From: Paraburkholderia phenazinium
Lineage (GTDB): Bacteria > Pseudomonadota > Gammaproteobacteria > Burkholderiales > Burkholderiaceae
Reading direction: 5' to 3'
Length of the DNA: 64,000 nucleotides
Assembly (NCBI RefSeq): GCF_900100735.1
Contig: NZ_FNCJ01000018.1
Location: 99,410-163,409 of the forward strand
The notes beneath the pieces are model-generated. The model ran no database searches, had not been told where the DNA came from, and saw only the letters and a program-made list of their open reading frames with translations. A program made the translations under genes and the position numbers. Positions within the stretch are counted from its first letter, which is position 1; every line of letters starts with the position of its first letter. Positions 24,845 to 33,544 of this stretch are shown here, one piece after another.

Positions 24845-25741
24845 ATGCGCATCCCACCGGTGAAAGCCATCATTGCTTTTGAGAGCGTGGCCAGAACGAA
24901 GAGCGTCAACCGTGCGTCCGAAGAGCTGGGGCTCACCGCGTCGGCAGTCAGCCATCAGATCAGCAATCTCGAAGCGATCATCGGCCAATCCCTCTTCTAT
25001 CGATCAGGCCGCGGACTCATGCTGACGCCCACAGGCGAGCGTTACCTGTCCGACGTGACCGGCTCGCTCGCGGACCTGAGCCGCGCAACCGAGCGGGCGT
25101 CGAGCCGAACCGACGTCGAAATCCTGCGGGTGCATTCCAGTCCCAGCTTCGGGCTGATGTGGTTGCTGCCACGGCTCGAGTCGTTTCAGGAGGCCAACGG
25201 CGACATCCAGTTGAATCTGGCCTGCTCCTTTGAAGACGTATCGTTTACCAGCGGTTATTACGACCTCGACTTGCGCCACGGCTATGCCAACTGGCGCGAT
25301 CTGGAGGTGCGCACCTTGCGCGGCGAATTCATCGCACCCCTTGCATCGCCTAAATATCTCGAACTCCACCCGGTCAACACACCGGAAGACCTGCTGGAGC
25401 ACCGTCTGATCTATTCGGAGACGCCGCTCGTGCAGTGGAAACAATGGTTCGGGCGTACCGGGGTTTCCGCCGCGCACAAAACCTTCGATTTCTCGTTCGA
25501 CCGTTCATACATGTCGCTGGAAACGGCTGCGCTTGGCCTCGGCATTGCGCTCGAAAGCCTGATGCTCGCCTCCGTACGCATCAAGGAAGGCGCGCTCGTG
25601 CCGGTATTCGACCGTACTCATGCTGTCGAGGTGGGCGCCCATCATCTGGTCTATCCACCGCAAAACGCAGAGCTGCCGCGTGTGACGCGGTTCATCGCAT
25701 GGATTGAGCGGGAGATTGACCGGATGGATCGGCCCGCCTAG
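24845..25741 (+). CDS. LysR-family regulator (GcvA-like)
   Basis: 298 aa. HTH in ASEELGLTASAVSHQISNLEAIIGQSLFYRSGRGLMLT, with the GcvA-type N-terminus MRIPPVKAIIAFESVARTKS. The effector domain has FEDVSFTSGYYDLDLRHGY, typical of GcvA-like proteins. Start at ATG 24845 (gaaagagttgact in front); an upstream ATG at 24782 would add 21 residues before the HTH and is rejected. It probably controls both the divergent Fe-ADH gene and the SDR-MFS-transketolase genes downstream. Confidence 0.9.
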   Translation: MRIPPVKAIIAFESVARTKSVNRASEELGLTASAVSHQISNLEAIIGQSLFYRSGRGLMLTPTGERYLSDVTGSLADLSRATERASSRTDVEILRVHSSPSFGLMWLLPRLESFQEANGDIQLNLACSFEDVSFTSGYYDLDLRHGYANWRDLEVRTLRGEFIAPLASPKYLELHPVNTPEDLLEHRLIYSETPLVQWKQWFGRTGVSAAHKTFDFSFDRSYMSLETAALGLGIALESLMLASVRIKEGALVPVFDRTHAVEVGAHHLVYPPQNAELPRVTRFIAWIEREIDRMDRPA

Positions 25742-25867
25742 CAATCCTCAGTGGATTCGAAGCACGTCACCTGAAAATTTCTCAACCATAGTTGAGCGAT
25801 ACGTCGTTGATGCGACCGGCACTGAAGCAGACACTGGGGCCATCACATCGACACTCAGGAGACAACG

Positions 25868-26617
25868 ATGCTGCTCGAAAACAAGGTCGTAATCGTCACA
25901 GGTGCGGCCTCGCCGCGCGGAATCGGCAAGGCAACCGCCCAGGCACTGGCCGCCCAGGGTGCGCGGATCGTGATTCTCGACCTGCGCGAAGACGAGGCGA
26001 AGCGCGCGGCGGCCGATCTCGGCGACGCGCATCTGGGCCTCGCCTGCGACGTCACGGACAAGGCCGCGTGCCTCGCGGCCGCCAAGGCGACGCTCGTGCG
26101 ATATGGCCGCATCGACGGCCTCATCAACAACGCCGGCATCACGCAGCCGGTGCGCACCCTGGACATCAGCGCCGAGGGTTTCGACGCCATCGTCGACGTC
26201 AATCTGCGCGGCACGCTCTATATGTCGCAGGCGGTTCTTCCGGTCATGAAAGAACAGAAAGGCGGCAGCATCGTCTGCATGTCGTCGGTGTCGGCGCAAC
26301 GTGGTGGCGGCATTTTCGGCGGCCCTCACTACAGCGCCGCCAAGGCCGGCGTACTCGGTCTCGCGCGCGCCATGGCTCGCGAATTCGGTCCCGACCATAT
26401 TCGCATCAACTCGATCACGCCGGGTCTGATTCAAACCGACATCACCGGCGGCAAGCTCACTGACGACATGCGTGCAGAGATCATCAAGGGGATTCCGCTT
26501 GGCCGGCTCGGCGATGCCGCCGACGTCGCCAACGCTTGCCTCTTTCTGGTCAGCGACCTGTCGACCTACCTCACAGGCATCACGCTCGACGTGAACGGCG
26601 GCATGCTCATTCATTGA
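25868..26617 (+). CDS. SDR-family oxidoreductase of the transketolase cluster
   Basis: 249 aa, the classical SDR length. GAASPRGIG nucleotide-binding turn, NNAGI, Ser in CMSSVSAQRG, YSAAK active site, and the C-terminal GITLDVNGGMLI. Such enzymes oxidise a hydroxyl of a sugar acid or polyol. Preceded by aggagacaacg. First gene of a same-strand set with the MFS carrier and the two transketolase subunits; likely makes the ketose that the transketolase then cleaves. Confidence 0.92.
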   Translation: MLLENKVVIVTGAASPRGIGKATAQALAAQGARIVILDLREDEAKRAAADLGDAHLGLACDVTDKAACLAAAKATLVRYGRIDGLINNAGITQPVRTLDISAEGFDAIVDVNLRGTLYMSQAVLPVMKEQKGGSIVCMSSVSAQRGGGIFGGPHYSAAKAGVLGLARAMAREFGPDHIRINSITPGLIQTDITGGKLTDDMRAEIIKGIPLGRLGDAADVANACLFLVSDLSTYLTGITLDVNGGMLIH

Positions 26618-26656
26618 CGACGGCGCTCGCCGCACGCGGGCGTGGCGTCCCAGGCA

Positions 26657-26719
26657 CTCGGGCAAACCCGAGGCCATGGGTGCAACAAGTTGCGTGGGGT
26701 GGGAGTAATCGCTCCCACC
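26657..26719 (+). promoter_or_regulatory. Two perfect hairpins between SDR and MFS genes
   Basis: CTCGGG-CAAA-CCCGAG at 26657-26672 and GGTGGGAG-TAATCG-CTCCCACC at 26698-26719, the second ending 3 nt before the aggagac ribosome site of the MFS gene. No U-run follows either, so they are more likely mRNA-stability or processing elements, or control of MFS translation, than terminators. Confidence 0.4.
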
Positions 26720-26733
26720 AACAGGAGACAGAC

Positions 26734-28062
26734 ATGAAATCGAAATACACCGCTTCGCCCATCGTCGGCGACGTCTTGCCGCAGACGGACTCGACGAGTT
26801 TCGAATCGAGAACCTACGCGAAGGTCAGCCGCCGCCTTATCCCGTTCCTGATGCTGTGCTATCTCGGCGCGTACCTCGACCGGGTCAACGTCGGTTTCGC
26901 GAAGTTGCAGATGCTGAACGATCTGCGCTTTAGCGAAACCGTCTACGGCATGGGCGCGGGCATTTTCTTTCTCGGCTATTTCCTGTTCGAAGTGCCGAGC
27001 AACCTGGTCCTGCACCGGGTTGGCGCCCGCAAATGGCTTGCGCGGATCATGCTGACGTGGGCGGCAATCTCCGCCAGCTTCGTGTTCGTCAGATCGCCTA
27101 CGTCCTTTTACGTGCTGCGCTTCCTGCTGGGCGTCGCGGAGGCCGGCTTTGCGCCCGGCGTGATCCTCTATCTGACTTACTGGTTTCCGGCTGCGCGCCG
27201 CGCCAAAGCGTTGTCGCTGTTCTTTATGGCGATCCCGTTGGCCGGCATGATCGGCGGCCCGCTGTCTGGCTGGATCATGCACTCGCTGCAGGGCGCGATG
27301 GCGCTCTCCGGCTGGAAATGGTTGTTCCTGCTCGAAGCATTGCCGTCGCTCGTACTGGGCATCGCGATCCTGCTGTATCTCGACGACGGTATTGCGAAGG
27401 CAAAGTGGCTGACCGCAACGGAAAAGGCGCTGCTCGCCCGCAATGTTGCCGGCGACAACGCGTACAAGATCGCGCACATCTCGGTCAAGGCGTTCATCGG
27501 CGACCGCCGCTTGTGGCTGATGGCCGCGATCTATTTCTGCGTCGTGCTCGGCCAGTATGGCCTGACCTTCTGGCTGCCCACGATCATCCGCAAGGCCGGT
27601 GTCGCCGATCCGCTGTGGGTCGGTGCGTTCACCGCCATTCCGTATCTGTGCGCCATCATCGCACTGCCGCTGATCGGCATGAGTGCGGACCATCAACGCG
27701 AACGCAGGCTGCATCTGGCCATTCCCATGCTGATTGCCGCGACCGCCTTCGCGATACTGCCGTCGCTTGGCAGCGTCCCGGCAGCCATCGTCTGTCTGAG
27801 CATTGCAGCAGCCGGCATCCTCTCCGCTTCTTCGCAGTTCTGGTCTTTGCCGACGGCCTTGCTGGGCGGCATGTCCGCTGCGGCCGGGATCGCCGCCGTG
27901 AACTGCGTGGCCAACCTCGCAGGCTTCTTTTCCCCAGCCATCGTGGGCTGGCTGAACGACTTCACCGGCAAATCGACCGCCGGCCTGATCTTCATCTCAG
28001 TGGCCATCACGCTCGGCGCCGCCCTCGTCTTTCTGGTGCCCGCGAAGTCAGTGAACCGCTGA
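26734..28062 (+). CDS. MFS transporter, anion:cation symporter family
   Basis: 442 aa with twelve predicted membrane segments. The GAYLDRVNVGFAKLQM motif in the first segment and FAPGVILYLTYWFPAARRAKA in the loop are signatures of the ACS family (phthalate, tartrate, glucarate, hexuronate carriers), so the substrate is probably an organic or sugar acid. Start ATG 26734 after aggagacagac. It should import the compound degraded by the SDR and two-subunit transketolase encoded around it. Confidence 0.9.
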   Translation: MKSKYTASPIVGDVLPQTDSTSFESRTYAKVSRRLIPFLMLCYLGAYLDRVNVGFAKLQMLNDLRFSETVYGMGAGIFFLGYFLFEVPSNLVLHRVGARKWLARIMLTWAAISASFVFVRSPTSFYVLRFLLGVAEAGFAPGVILYLTYWFPAARRAKALSLFFMAIPLAGMIGGPLSGWIMHSLQGAMALSGWKWLFLLEALPSLVLGIAILLYLDDGIAKAKWLTATEKALLARNVAGDNAYKIAHISVKAFIGDRRLWLMAAIYFCVVLGQYGLTFWLPTIIRKAGVADPLWVGAFTAIPYLCAIIALPLIGMSADHQRERRLHLAIPMLIAATAFAILPSLGSVPAAIVCLSIAAAGILSASSQFWSLPTALLGGMSAAAGIAAVNCVANLAGFFSPAIVGWLNDFTGKSTAGLIFISVAITLGAALVFLVPAKSVNR

Positions 28063-28100
28063 ACCCTTTCGAACCATTCCGACTGATCACAGGAGACGAC

Positions 28101-28946
28101 ATGAACAGTCCAACCAGCGCGTCAACGGCAACCCTTGCCGAGCACGCTTACCGTATCCGCAGAAATGCACTGTTAATGGGTGAAGTCCAGGGACAGGGCT
28201 ATATCGGGCAGGCGCTCGACATCGCCGACGTCCTGGCCGTTGCCTACTTCGGCGCGATGCGCTATCGCCCGGAAGATCCCGAATGGGAAGGCCGTGACCG
28301 CTTCCTGCTGTCCAACGGTCACTATGCGATTGCACTGTATGCGGCGCTGCTCGAAGCGGGCATCCTGCCGGCCGAGGAACTCGAGACCTATGGAAGCGAC
28401 GATAGCCGGCTGCCGATGTCGGGCATGGCCAGCTACACCCCTGGCATGGAGATGTCCGGTGGATCGCTCGGCCAGGGCTTGACCATTGCGGTGGGCCGGT
28501 GCCTCGGACTCAAGCGCAAAGGATCGGATGCCTTCGTATACACGCTGTTTTCCGATGGCGAACTGGACGAAGGCGCGATCTGGGAAGGCCTCATGTCCGC
28601 GAGTCACTGGAAGCTCGACAACCTGATCGCCGTCGTCGACGTGAACAATCAGCAGGCCGATGGTCCCTCGACGCAGATCATGGCATTCGAGCCGCTCGTC
28701 GAAAAACTGCAGGCGTTCGGCTGGTTTACGCAACGCGTCGACGGCAACGATATCGCAGCCGTGGCCGCTGCATTCGATGCGGCGCGCAAGCATCCCGTCG
28801 CACAACCGCGCATGATCATCGCCGACACCCGCATGGGCCGCGGCGTACCGTTCCTCGAACAGCGCGAGAAGAACCACTTTATCCGCGTCGACGCACACGA
28901 ATGGCAACTCGCACTCGACGCACTAGAAGCAGGGAGACAAGCATGA
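28101..28946 (+). CDS. Transketolase, N-terminal (ThDP pyrophosphate-binding) subunit
   Basis: 281 aa. Holds the ThDP-diphosphate domain: LLSNGHYAIALYAALLEAG, MSGGSLGQGLTIAVG, and the metal-binding FSDGELDEGAIWEG followed by VVDVNNQQADG (the usual GDG is SDG here). Two-subunit transketolases occur in dedicated pathways for unusual ketoses (apionate, sulfo-sugars) as well as in archaea. Start ATG 28101 after aggagacgac. Stop overlaps the next start by ATGA. Confidence 0.9.
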   Translation: MNSPTSASTATLAEHAYRIRRNALLMGEVQGQGYIGQALDIADVLAVAYFGAMRYRPEDPEWEGRDRFLLSNGHYAIALYAALLEAGILPAEELETYGSDDSRLPMSGMASYTPGMEMSGGSLGQGLTIAVGRCLGLKRKGSDAFVYTLFSDGELDEGAIWEGLMSASHWKLDNLIAVVDVNNQQADGPSTQIMAFEPLVEKLQAFGWFTQRVDGNDIAAVAAAFDAARKHPVAQPRMIIADTRMGRGVPFLEQREKNHFIRVDAHEWQLALDALEAGRQA

Positions 28947-29944
28947 GCGACGCAACGATGAGCAAACCGCGCCTGAAGACCTCGGCAATGATCGCTTCGA
29001 TTGCTGGTGAAGGACAGATCACTCGCTCCGCGCCCTTCGGTCACGCCTTGGTGGAGCTGGCGAAGCAAAAGCAAAGCGTGATAGGCATGACTGCCGACCT
29101 GAGCAAATACACAGACCTGCACATCTTCGCCAAGGCGTTTCCGGAACGCTTCTATCAGATGGGGATGGCGGAGCAATTGCTGATGGGCGCAGCCTCGGGG
29201 ATGGCGCACGAAGGCGCACAACCTTTCGTCACCACGTACGCGGTTTTCGCCACACGCCGTGCGTATGACTTCATCCACCAGACGATCGCCGAAGACAATC
29301 TGGATGTGAAGATCGTCTGCGCGCTGCCCGGCTTGACGACCGGTTACGGTCCGAGCCACCAGGCCGCCGAAGACCTTGCGCTGATGCGGGCGATGCCGAA
29401 CATGACGGTCATCGATCCGTGCGACGCGCTCGACATCGAGCAGATGGTGCCCGCCATCGCGGCGCACAAGGGACCGGTCTACGCACGCCTGCTACGCGGC
29501 AATGTGCCGGCGGTACTCGACGAATACGACTACACCTTCGAGCTCGGCAAGGCGAAGATGTTGCGCGACGGCGCAGAGGTGCTGATCATTTCGTCGGGCT
29601 TGATGACGATGCGCGCGCTCGAAGTGGCGAAAGCGCTCGAAAGCGACCGGATTGGCGTGGGCGTGCTCCATGTACCGACCATCAAGCCGCTCGACACGCA
29701 GACGATCCTGCGCGAAGCGAAGCGCACGGGGCGGCTCGTGGTCGTGGCGGAGAATCACACGGTGATTGGCGGGCTAGGCGAAGCGGTCGCCGCGGAGCTG
29801 ATGCGCGCGGGCGTATCGTGCCCGCTCCGTCAGGTGGGACTGCCCGACAAGTTCCTGGCTGCCGGCGCGCTCCCGACGCTGCACGACCGCTATGGAATAT
29901 CGGCCTCTACCATGGCTGATTCGATCAAGGGGTGGTTGAGCTGA
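28943..29944 (+). CDS. Transketolase, C-terminal subunit (pyrimidine-binding and C-terminal domains)
   Basis: 333 aa. Pyrimidine-binding domain with MTADLSKYTDLHIFAKAFPERFYQMGMAEQ, in which the Glu of MAEQ activates ThDP, then FVTTYAVFATRRAYDFI and GLTTGYGPSHQAAEDLALMR; the C-terminal domain has VVVAENHTVIGGLGEAVAAEL. Coupled to the N-subunit through the ATGA overlap, so a stoichiometric complex is expected. Ends the cluster; the next gene is unrelated. Confidence 0.9.
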   Translation: MSDATMSKPRLKTSAMIASIAGEGQITRSAPFGHALVELAKQKQSVIGMTADLSKYTDLHIFAKAFPERFYQMGMAEQLLMGAASGMAHEGAQPFVTTYAVFATRRAYDFIHQTIAEDNLDVKIVCALPGLTTGYGPSHQAAEDLALMRAMPNMTVIDPCDALDIEQMVPAIAAHKGPVYARLLRGNVPAVLDEYDYTFELGKAKMLRDGAEVLIISSGLMTMRALEVAKALESDRIGVGVLHVPTIKPLDTQTILREAKRTGRLVVVAENHTVIGGLGEAVAAELMRAGVSCPLRQVGLPDKFLAAGALPTLHDRYGISASTMADSIKGWLS

Positions 29945-30012
29945 TTCAACCTGGGCTGCGGCTGACGCATGCGCTAGACTTGCAATCATCTCGCACGGGA
30001 CCAGAGACTCCG

Positions 30013-30297
30013 ATGATACGCAAGACTCTCAACGCATCGCAGCTGCAGCAGGAAGTGAACCGGCGACTGCATCGCCTGCAAGAAATCGTCGAAGACGGTG
30101 TGAAGATTCGAGTGCCCCGTCCGCAGTTACAGGAGCCGGATAAAACCGGCTGTAACTGGGACATGAAGCACTTCGGTAACGCTGCCGGCTTCGAGCGCGA
30201 CATTGCCGCAGTGCTCAAAGCGGTACGCGCCGAATACAACCTGAGCACCGAAACGAAAGACACCGGCAATCCGTTCGGCGACTTTCCGGGCAGCTGA
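30013..30297 (+). CDS. Conserved hypothetical protein, small
   Basis: 94 aa. Core residues CNWDMKHFGNAAGFERDIAA and an amphipathic N-terminus with QLQQEVNRRLHRLQEIVED. No signal peptide or membrane segment. I do not recognise a function. ATG 30013 is chosen; the frame is open slightly upstream to 29932 but that part overlaps the transketolase stop. Confidence 0.65.
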   Translation: MIRKTLNASQLQQEVNRRLHRLQEIVEDGVKIRVPRPQLQEPDKTGCNWDMKHFGNAAGFERDIAAVLKAVRAEYNLSTETKDTGNPFGDFPGS

Positions 30298-30315
30298 GCG
30301 GCAGAGGCGTAAGCG

Positions 30316-31029
30316 TCAGGGCTCGCGCGAGAACTTGTCGAGGCTGATGCCCAACTCCGCCGCCATATATTCGACCAGCGTCTGAAGACGGGCCAGTTCC
30401 TCGCCTTGACGCTTCACTTCGGCCTGAAGCGTCTCGACCTCTGCCGATGGCGCCGCGTCTTCCACGACGCCACGCGCGAACTCTTCACTTACGCTAACTT
30501 CACCGCACAACACGTGGGTCCAACGATTTTCGCGCTCGCCCGGCGTGCGCGGCAACTTCACCACGCGCGGCGGTTCATTCGCCGCCAGTTCATCGAGGAA
30601 CACTTCGACCGACGAGATGTCGGCGAAGTCGTGCAGGCGCGAGGTGTTCAGGCGCAATTCCGCGGCTGTCTGCGGGCCACGCAGAACCAATACCGTGAGC
30701 AAGGCGGCTGACTGGCTCGGAATGCCCAGTACGCGATTCATGTTGTGTTCGAAGCGCGGCACCCGGCTGCTGCTGCCTTCCAGAACCAGCGACAGGCGTT
30801 TCAATCCATCGATCGCAGTGAGCACTTCCGCCTCGCTCACGTTCATCACCGGAGCGCGAGCGGTCTTCTGGTTGCAACCGGCGGTCAGTGCGTTGAGCGA
30901 AAGCGGATACGTGTCGGGGACCGTGTGCTGTTTCTCGCTCAGCACACCCAGCACGCGCGCTTCGACGGGCGTCAGTGAGCGCATGGCGGGACGCGGAACG
31001 GCGCTGGGAGTGTCGGGAGTGGTATTCAT
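30316..31029 (-). CDS. YceH family protein (DUF480)
   Basis: 237 aa. Two winged-helix domains typical of YceH/UPF0502: RSLTPVEARVLGVLSEKQHT, PDTYPLSLNALTAGCNQKTAR, GLKRLSLVLEGSSSRVPRFEHN, and VLRGPQTAAELRLNTSRLHDF. The C-terminal 40 residues form a coiled coil (LQAEVKRQGEELARLQTLVEY). Function unknown, DNA binding is inferred from fold only. Start at ATG 31029. Confidence 0.88.
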   Translation of the reverse strand: MNTTPDTPSAVPRPAMRSLTPVEARVLGVLSEKQHTVPDTYPLSLNALTAGCNQKTARAPVMNVSEAEVLTAIDGLKRLSLVLEGSSSRVPRFEHNMNRVLGIPSQSAALLTVLVLRGPQTAAELRLNTSRLHDFADISSVEVFLDELAANEPPRVVKLPRTPGERENRWTHVLCGEVSVSEEFARGVVEDAAPSAEVETLQAEVKRQGEELARLQTLVEYMAAELGISLDKFSREP

Positions 31030-31250
31030 AGCTGGCTTCGCAGAGTGTAGCGCCTGACCGGCCGCCCTGATCGTGAGCCGGACGGGCGTGTCTGGCGAAG
31101 ACTCACATGATAAACAGATTGACCGCCGCCGCAAAACGCACTCTATCGTTCAACAACGGGTAGCATGACGCACTGCCCTAACGCCTTCGTCGAAAAGCCC
31201 ATGCGTTTCACGCGTCCGTTGCCGCCCCTGCTGCCAACTACGTCCCGTTC

Positions 31251-31637
31251 GTGCAGGACGGCTCGTTGCTTTATATTTCCGGCCAGATCTCGCGCAAGGG
31301 CGGTCAGCCTGCCTATGTTGGCCGACTCGGCGACAATATCTCCGACGAGGATGGCGTGCAGGCCGCACGACTCGCCGCACTCGGCATCCTGGCGCAGATC
31401 GCCGCCGCCACCGGCGACCGGCTCGAGCGCGTGGCGCGCATCGTGCGCCTCGGCGTCTTTGTCGCCAGCACGCCGGAGTTCAATCGTCAGAGCGCGATTG
31501 CGAATGGCGCGTCGGATCTGATGGTGCAAGTATTCGGCGACGCCGGGCGCCATGCGCGCGCCGCGGTTGGTGTCGCGTCGCTGCCCGCGGGCGTTGCCGT
31601 GGAAGTCGAAGCGGTTGTCTCGCTCAAGCAGTCCTGA
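31251..31637 (+). CDS. Rid family protein, start disturbed
   Basis: 128 aa from GTG 31251. Rid fold with LLYISGQISRKGG, RLGVFVASTPEFNRQS and HARAAVGVASLP, where the Arg equivalent to E. coli RidA Arg105 is kept. In homologues the strand before this start reads PAANYVPFV, and that sequence is indeed encoded in frame just upstream (31212-31250), but no start codon exists in that frame; a good ATG at 31165 is in a different frame and a stop at 31179 separates them. I infer a one-base deletion near 31180, leaving either a shortened protein or a pseudogene. Confidence 0.7.
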   Translation: MQDGSLLYISGQISRKGGQPAYVGRLGDNISDEDGVQAARLAALGILAQIAAATGDRLERVARIVRLGVFVASTPEFNRQSAIANGASDLMVQVFGDAGRHARAAVGVASLPAGVAVEVEAVVSLKQS

Positions 31638-31686
31638 AACTGAAGCGTAGTTCCGAACCGTCGCTGCATCACTGGAGCCTCCACAC

Positions 31687-32883
31687 ATGCCTGCCCCTCT
31701 TACCGATGCCGCCGTGCAAGCGCTGCGCGCCCAGACGCCGGGTACCCAGCACATCACGCATTTCAACCACGCCGGTTCCTCGCTGCCATCCGCAGCGACG
31801 CTGGAAGCGATCCGCGCCCATCTGTGGCGCGAAGCCACCATGGGCCCCATGGAAGCAGGCGTGGCCGCACGCGAGCAAACCGGCAGCGCGCGCACGCTAG
31901 CCGCCCGGCTGATGAATGCCCAAGCCACGGAGATCGCCTATACGAGCGGCAACTCCCAAGGCTGGGGCAGCGCGTTCGCCGCGCTGGGCACATGGCAGCC
32001 CGGCGATCGCATTCTGGTTGCGCGTCACGAATGGGGCGGCAATCTGGCCACCATGCGCCTGACGGCCCAGCGCGCGGGGGTATCCATCGAAACGATTCCT
32101 TCCGATAGCAGCGGCGCCGTCGACCCCGGCGCACTGGAGGCGATGCTCGACGAGCGGGTCAGGCTGATCGCATTGACCTGGATGCCGGCGAACGGCGGCC
32201 TCATCAATCCGGCGGCAGCGATCGGCCAGATCGCGCGCCGTCATGGCATCGCGTACTTCATCGACGCGGCGCAAGCGCTTGGGCAGGTGCCGGTCGACGT
32301 GACCGAACTCGGCTGCGACGTCTTGACCGGCCCAGGCCGCAAGGCCTTGCGCGGCCCGCGCGGCACAGGGCTGCTGTATGTACGCCAGGCATTCCTGGAG
32401 CGCCTCACACCCGCATTCGTCGACACCCACACAGCGCCGCTCGATGCCGACGGCGAACCCGTTTTGCGGGCCGACGCAGTACGCCTCGAATCTGCGGAAG
32501 TCGCGCCGGCGCTGTTCTGCGGTTTGGCCAATGCACTGCAGGAGGCGCTGGAAATCGGCGTGGAGAACATCCGTGCCCGCATCGACGCCACCGCCCAGAC
32601 GCTGCGCGCCGAACTGGCGCAGATCGACGGCGTGACCGTACTCGATCAGGGACGCGAACGTTCGGGATTGGTGGCCTTCAACCTGGCGGGCCACGAGGCC
32701 ACAGCGGTGCAGCGTGCACTTGCCGCGCGAGGCGTGACGATCGGCAGCAACGGGGTCGCCTATACCCCGCTCGACATGAACGCCCGGGGCCTCAGCCAGA
32801 TCGCCCGCGCTTCCGTCAGCTACCTGACCACCGAGGCGGAGATCGGCAAATTGCTGGACAACGTGCGCGCGCTGCTGCAGTAA
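31687..32883 (+). CDS. Class V aminotransferase family PLP enzyme
   Basis: 398 aa, PLP fold type I. The PLP-binding Asp is in YFIDAAQALGQVP and the Schiff-base Lys in LTGPGRKALRGPRGTG. The N-terminal THFNHAGSSLPS is typical of the cysteine-desulfurase-like/isopenicillin-epimerase-like branch. No IscU or SufE partner is near; the upstream Rid gene could clear imines released by it. Substrate unknown. Confidence 0.88.
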   Translation: MPAPLTDAAVQALRAQTPGTQHITHFNHAGSSLPSAATLEAIRAHLWREATMGPMEAGVAAREQTGSARTLAARLMNAQATEIAYTSGNSQGWGSAFAALGTWQPGDRILVARHEWGGNLATMRLTAQRAGVSIETIPSDSSGAVDPGALEAMLDERVRLIALTWMPANGGLINPAAAIGQIARRHGIAYFIDAAQALGQVPVDVTELGCDVLTGPGRKALRGPRGTGLLYVRQAFLERLTPAFVDTHTAPLDADGEPVLRADAVRLESAEVAPALFCGLANALQEALEIGVENIRARIDATAQTLRAELAQIDGVTVLDQGRERSGLVAFNLAGHEATAVQRALAARGVTIGSNGVAYTPLDMNARGLSQIARASVSYLTTEAEIGKLLDNVRALLQ

Positions 32884-32976
32884 GATCGTCGTTCACGGCG
32901 CGTCACCCAGGCTGGCGCAGCCGGACCCCACGCGGCGGACCTGCAAGGCGAGCCGATTCAAGGCAAGGAGACTTCA

Positions 32977-33462
32977 ATGGAACGACCCGAGTTCATCCGC
33001 CACTGGACCGAACTGGAAGGCCCGGACGATAGCCACTACAAGGACAGCGCGGAACTGCACAGCATTGGCGCGCCGCTTGGCCGCGCGCTTGGGCTTAAGC
33101 GCATCGGCATTCACCACGAACGCTTGCTGCCTGGGCGCCGCACCTCTTTCCCGCATGCGGAAAGCGCGGAGGAAGAATTCGCCTTCGTGCTGGAAGGCAC
33201 GCCGGATGTGTGGATCGACGGTCATTTGCATCCGTTGAAGCCAGGGGACTCGGTCGCGTTTCCGGCAGGCACCGGCATTTGCCATACCTTCATCAACAAC
33301 ACGAATGAGGAAGTGCGGTTGCTGGTGGTGGGAGAAGCCAGCAAGGAGGAGAACCGGATTCGTTATCCGATGAACGAGGCCCATGAAGCCACGCGCCCGG
33401 ATCGCTGGGTCGACTGGCCAGTGCGTCCGATGGGTCCGCACGACGGCAAGCCACACCGCTAA
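32977..33462 (+). CDS. Cupin-domain protein
   Basis: 161 aa single cupin. Motif 1 is HAESAEEEFAFVLEG (His and Glu ligands) and motif 2 PAGTGICHTFINN. The C-terminal part RYPMNEAHEATRPDRWVDWP is shared with a family found next to amino-acid-metabolism genes. Metal-dependent function not assignable. Ribosome site aaggagacttca. Confidence 0.85.
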   Translation: MERPEFIRHWTELEGPDDSHYKDSAELHSIGAPLGRALGLKRIGIHHERLLPGRRTSFPHAESAEEEFAFVLEGTPDVWIDGHLHPLKPGDSVAFPAGTGICHTFINNTNEEVRLLVVGEASKEENRIRYPMNEAHEATRPDRWVDWPVRPMGPHDGKPHR

Positions 33463-33474
33463 CGCCCAATGCAA

Positions 33475-33502
33475 ACGCCCCGGCCGTCTAAGACCGGGGC
33501 GT
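33475..33502. terminator. Intrinsic terminator-like hairpin
   Basis: ACGCCCCGG and CCGGGGCGT (9-bp arms, 10-nt loop) lie between the convergent cupin and yceI genes. On the minus strand it is followed by a short T run, so it can serve both genes. Confidence 0.6.
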
Positions 33503-33544
33503 CAGTCAAGCAAACCCGCCAGCACGTAGCGGGACAATCCTCTC

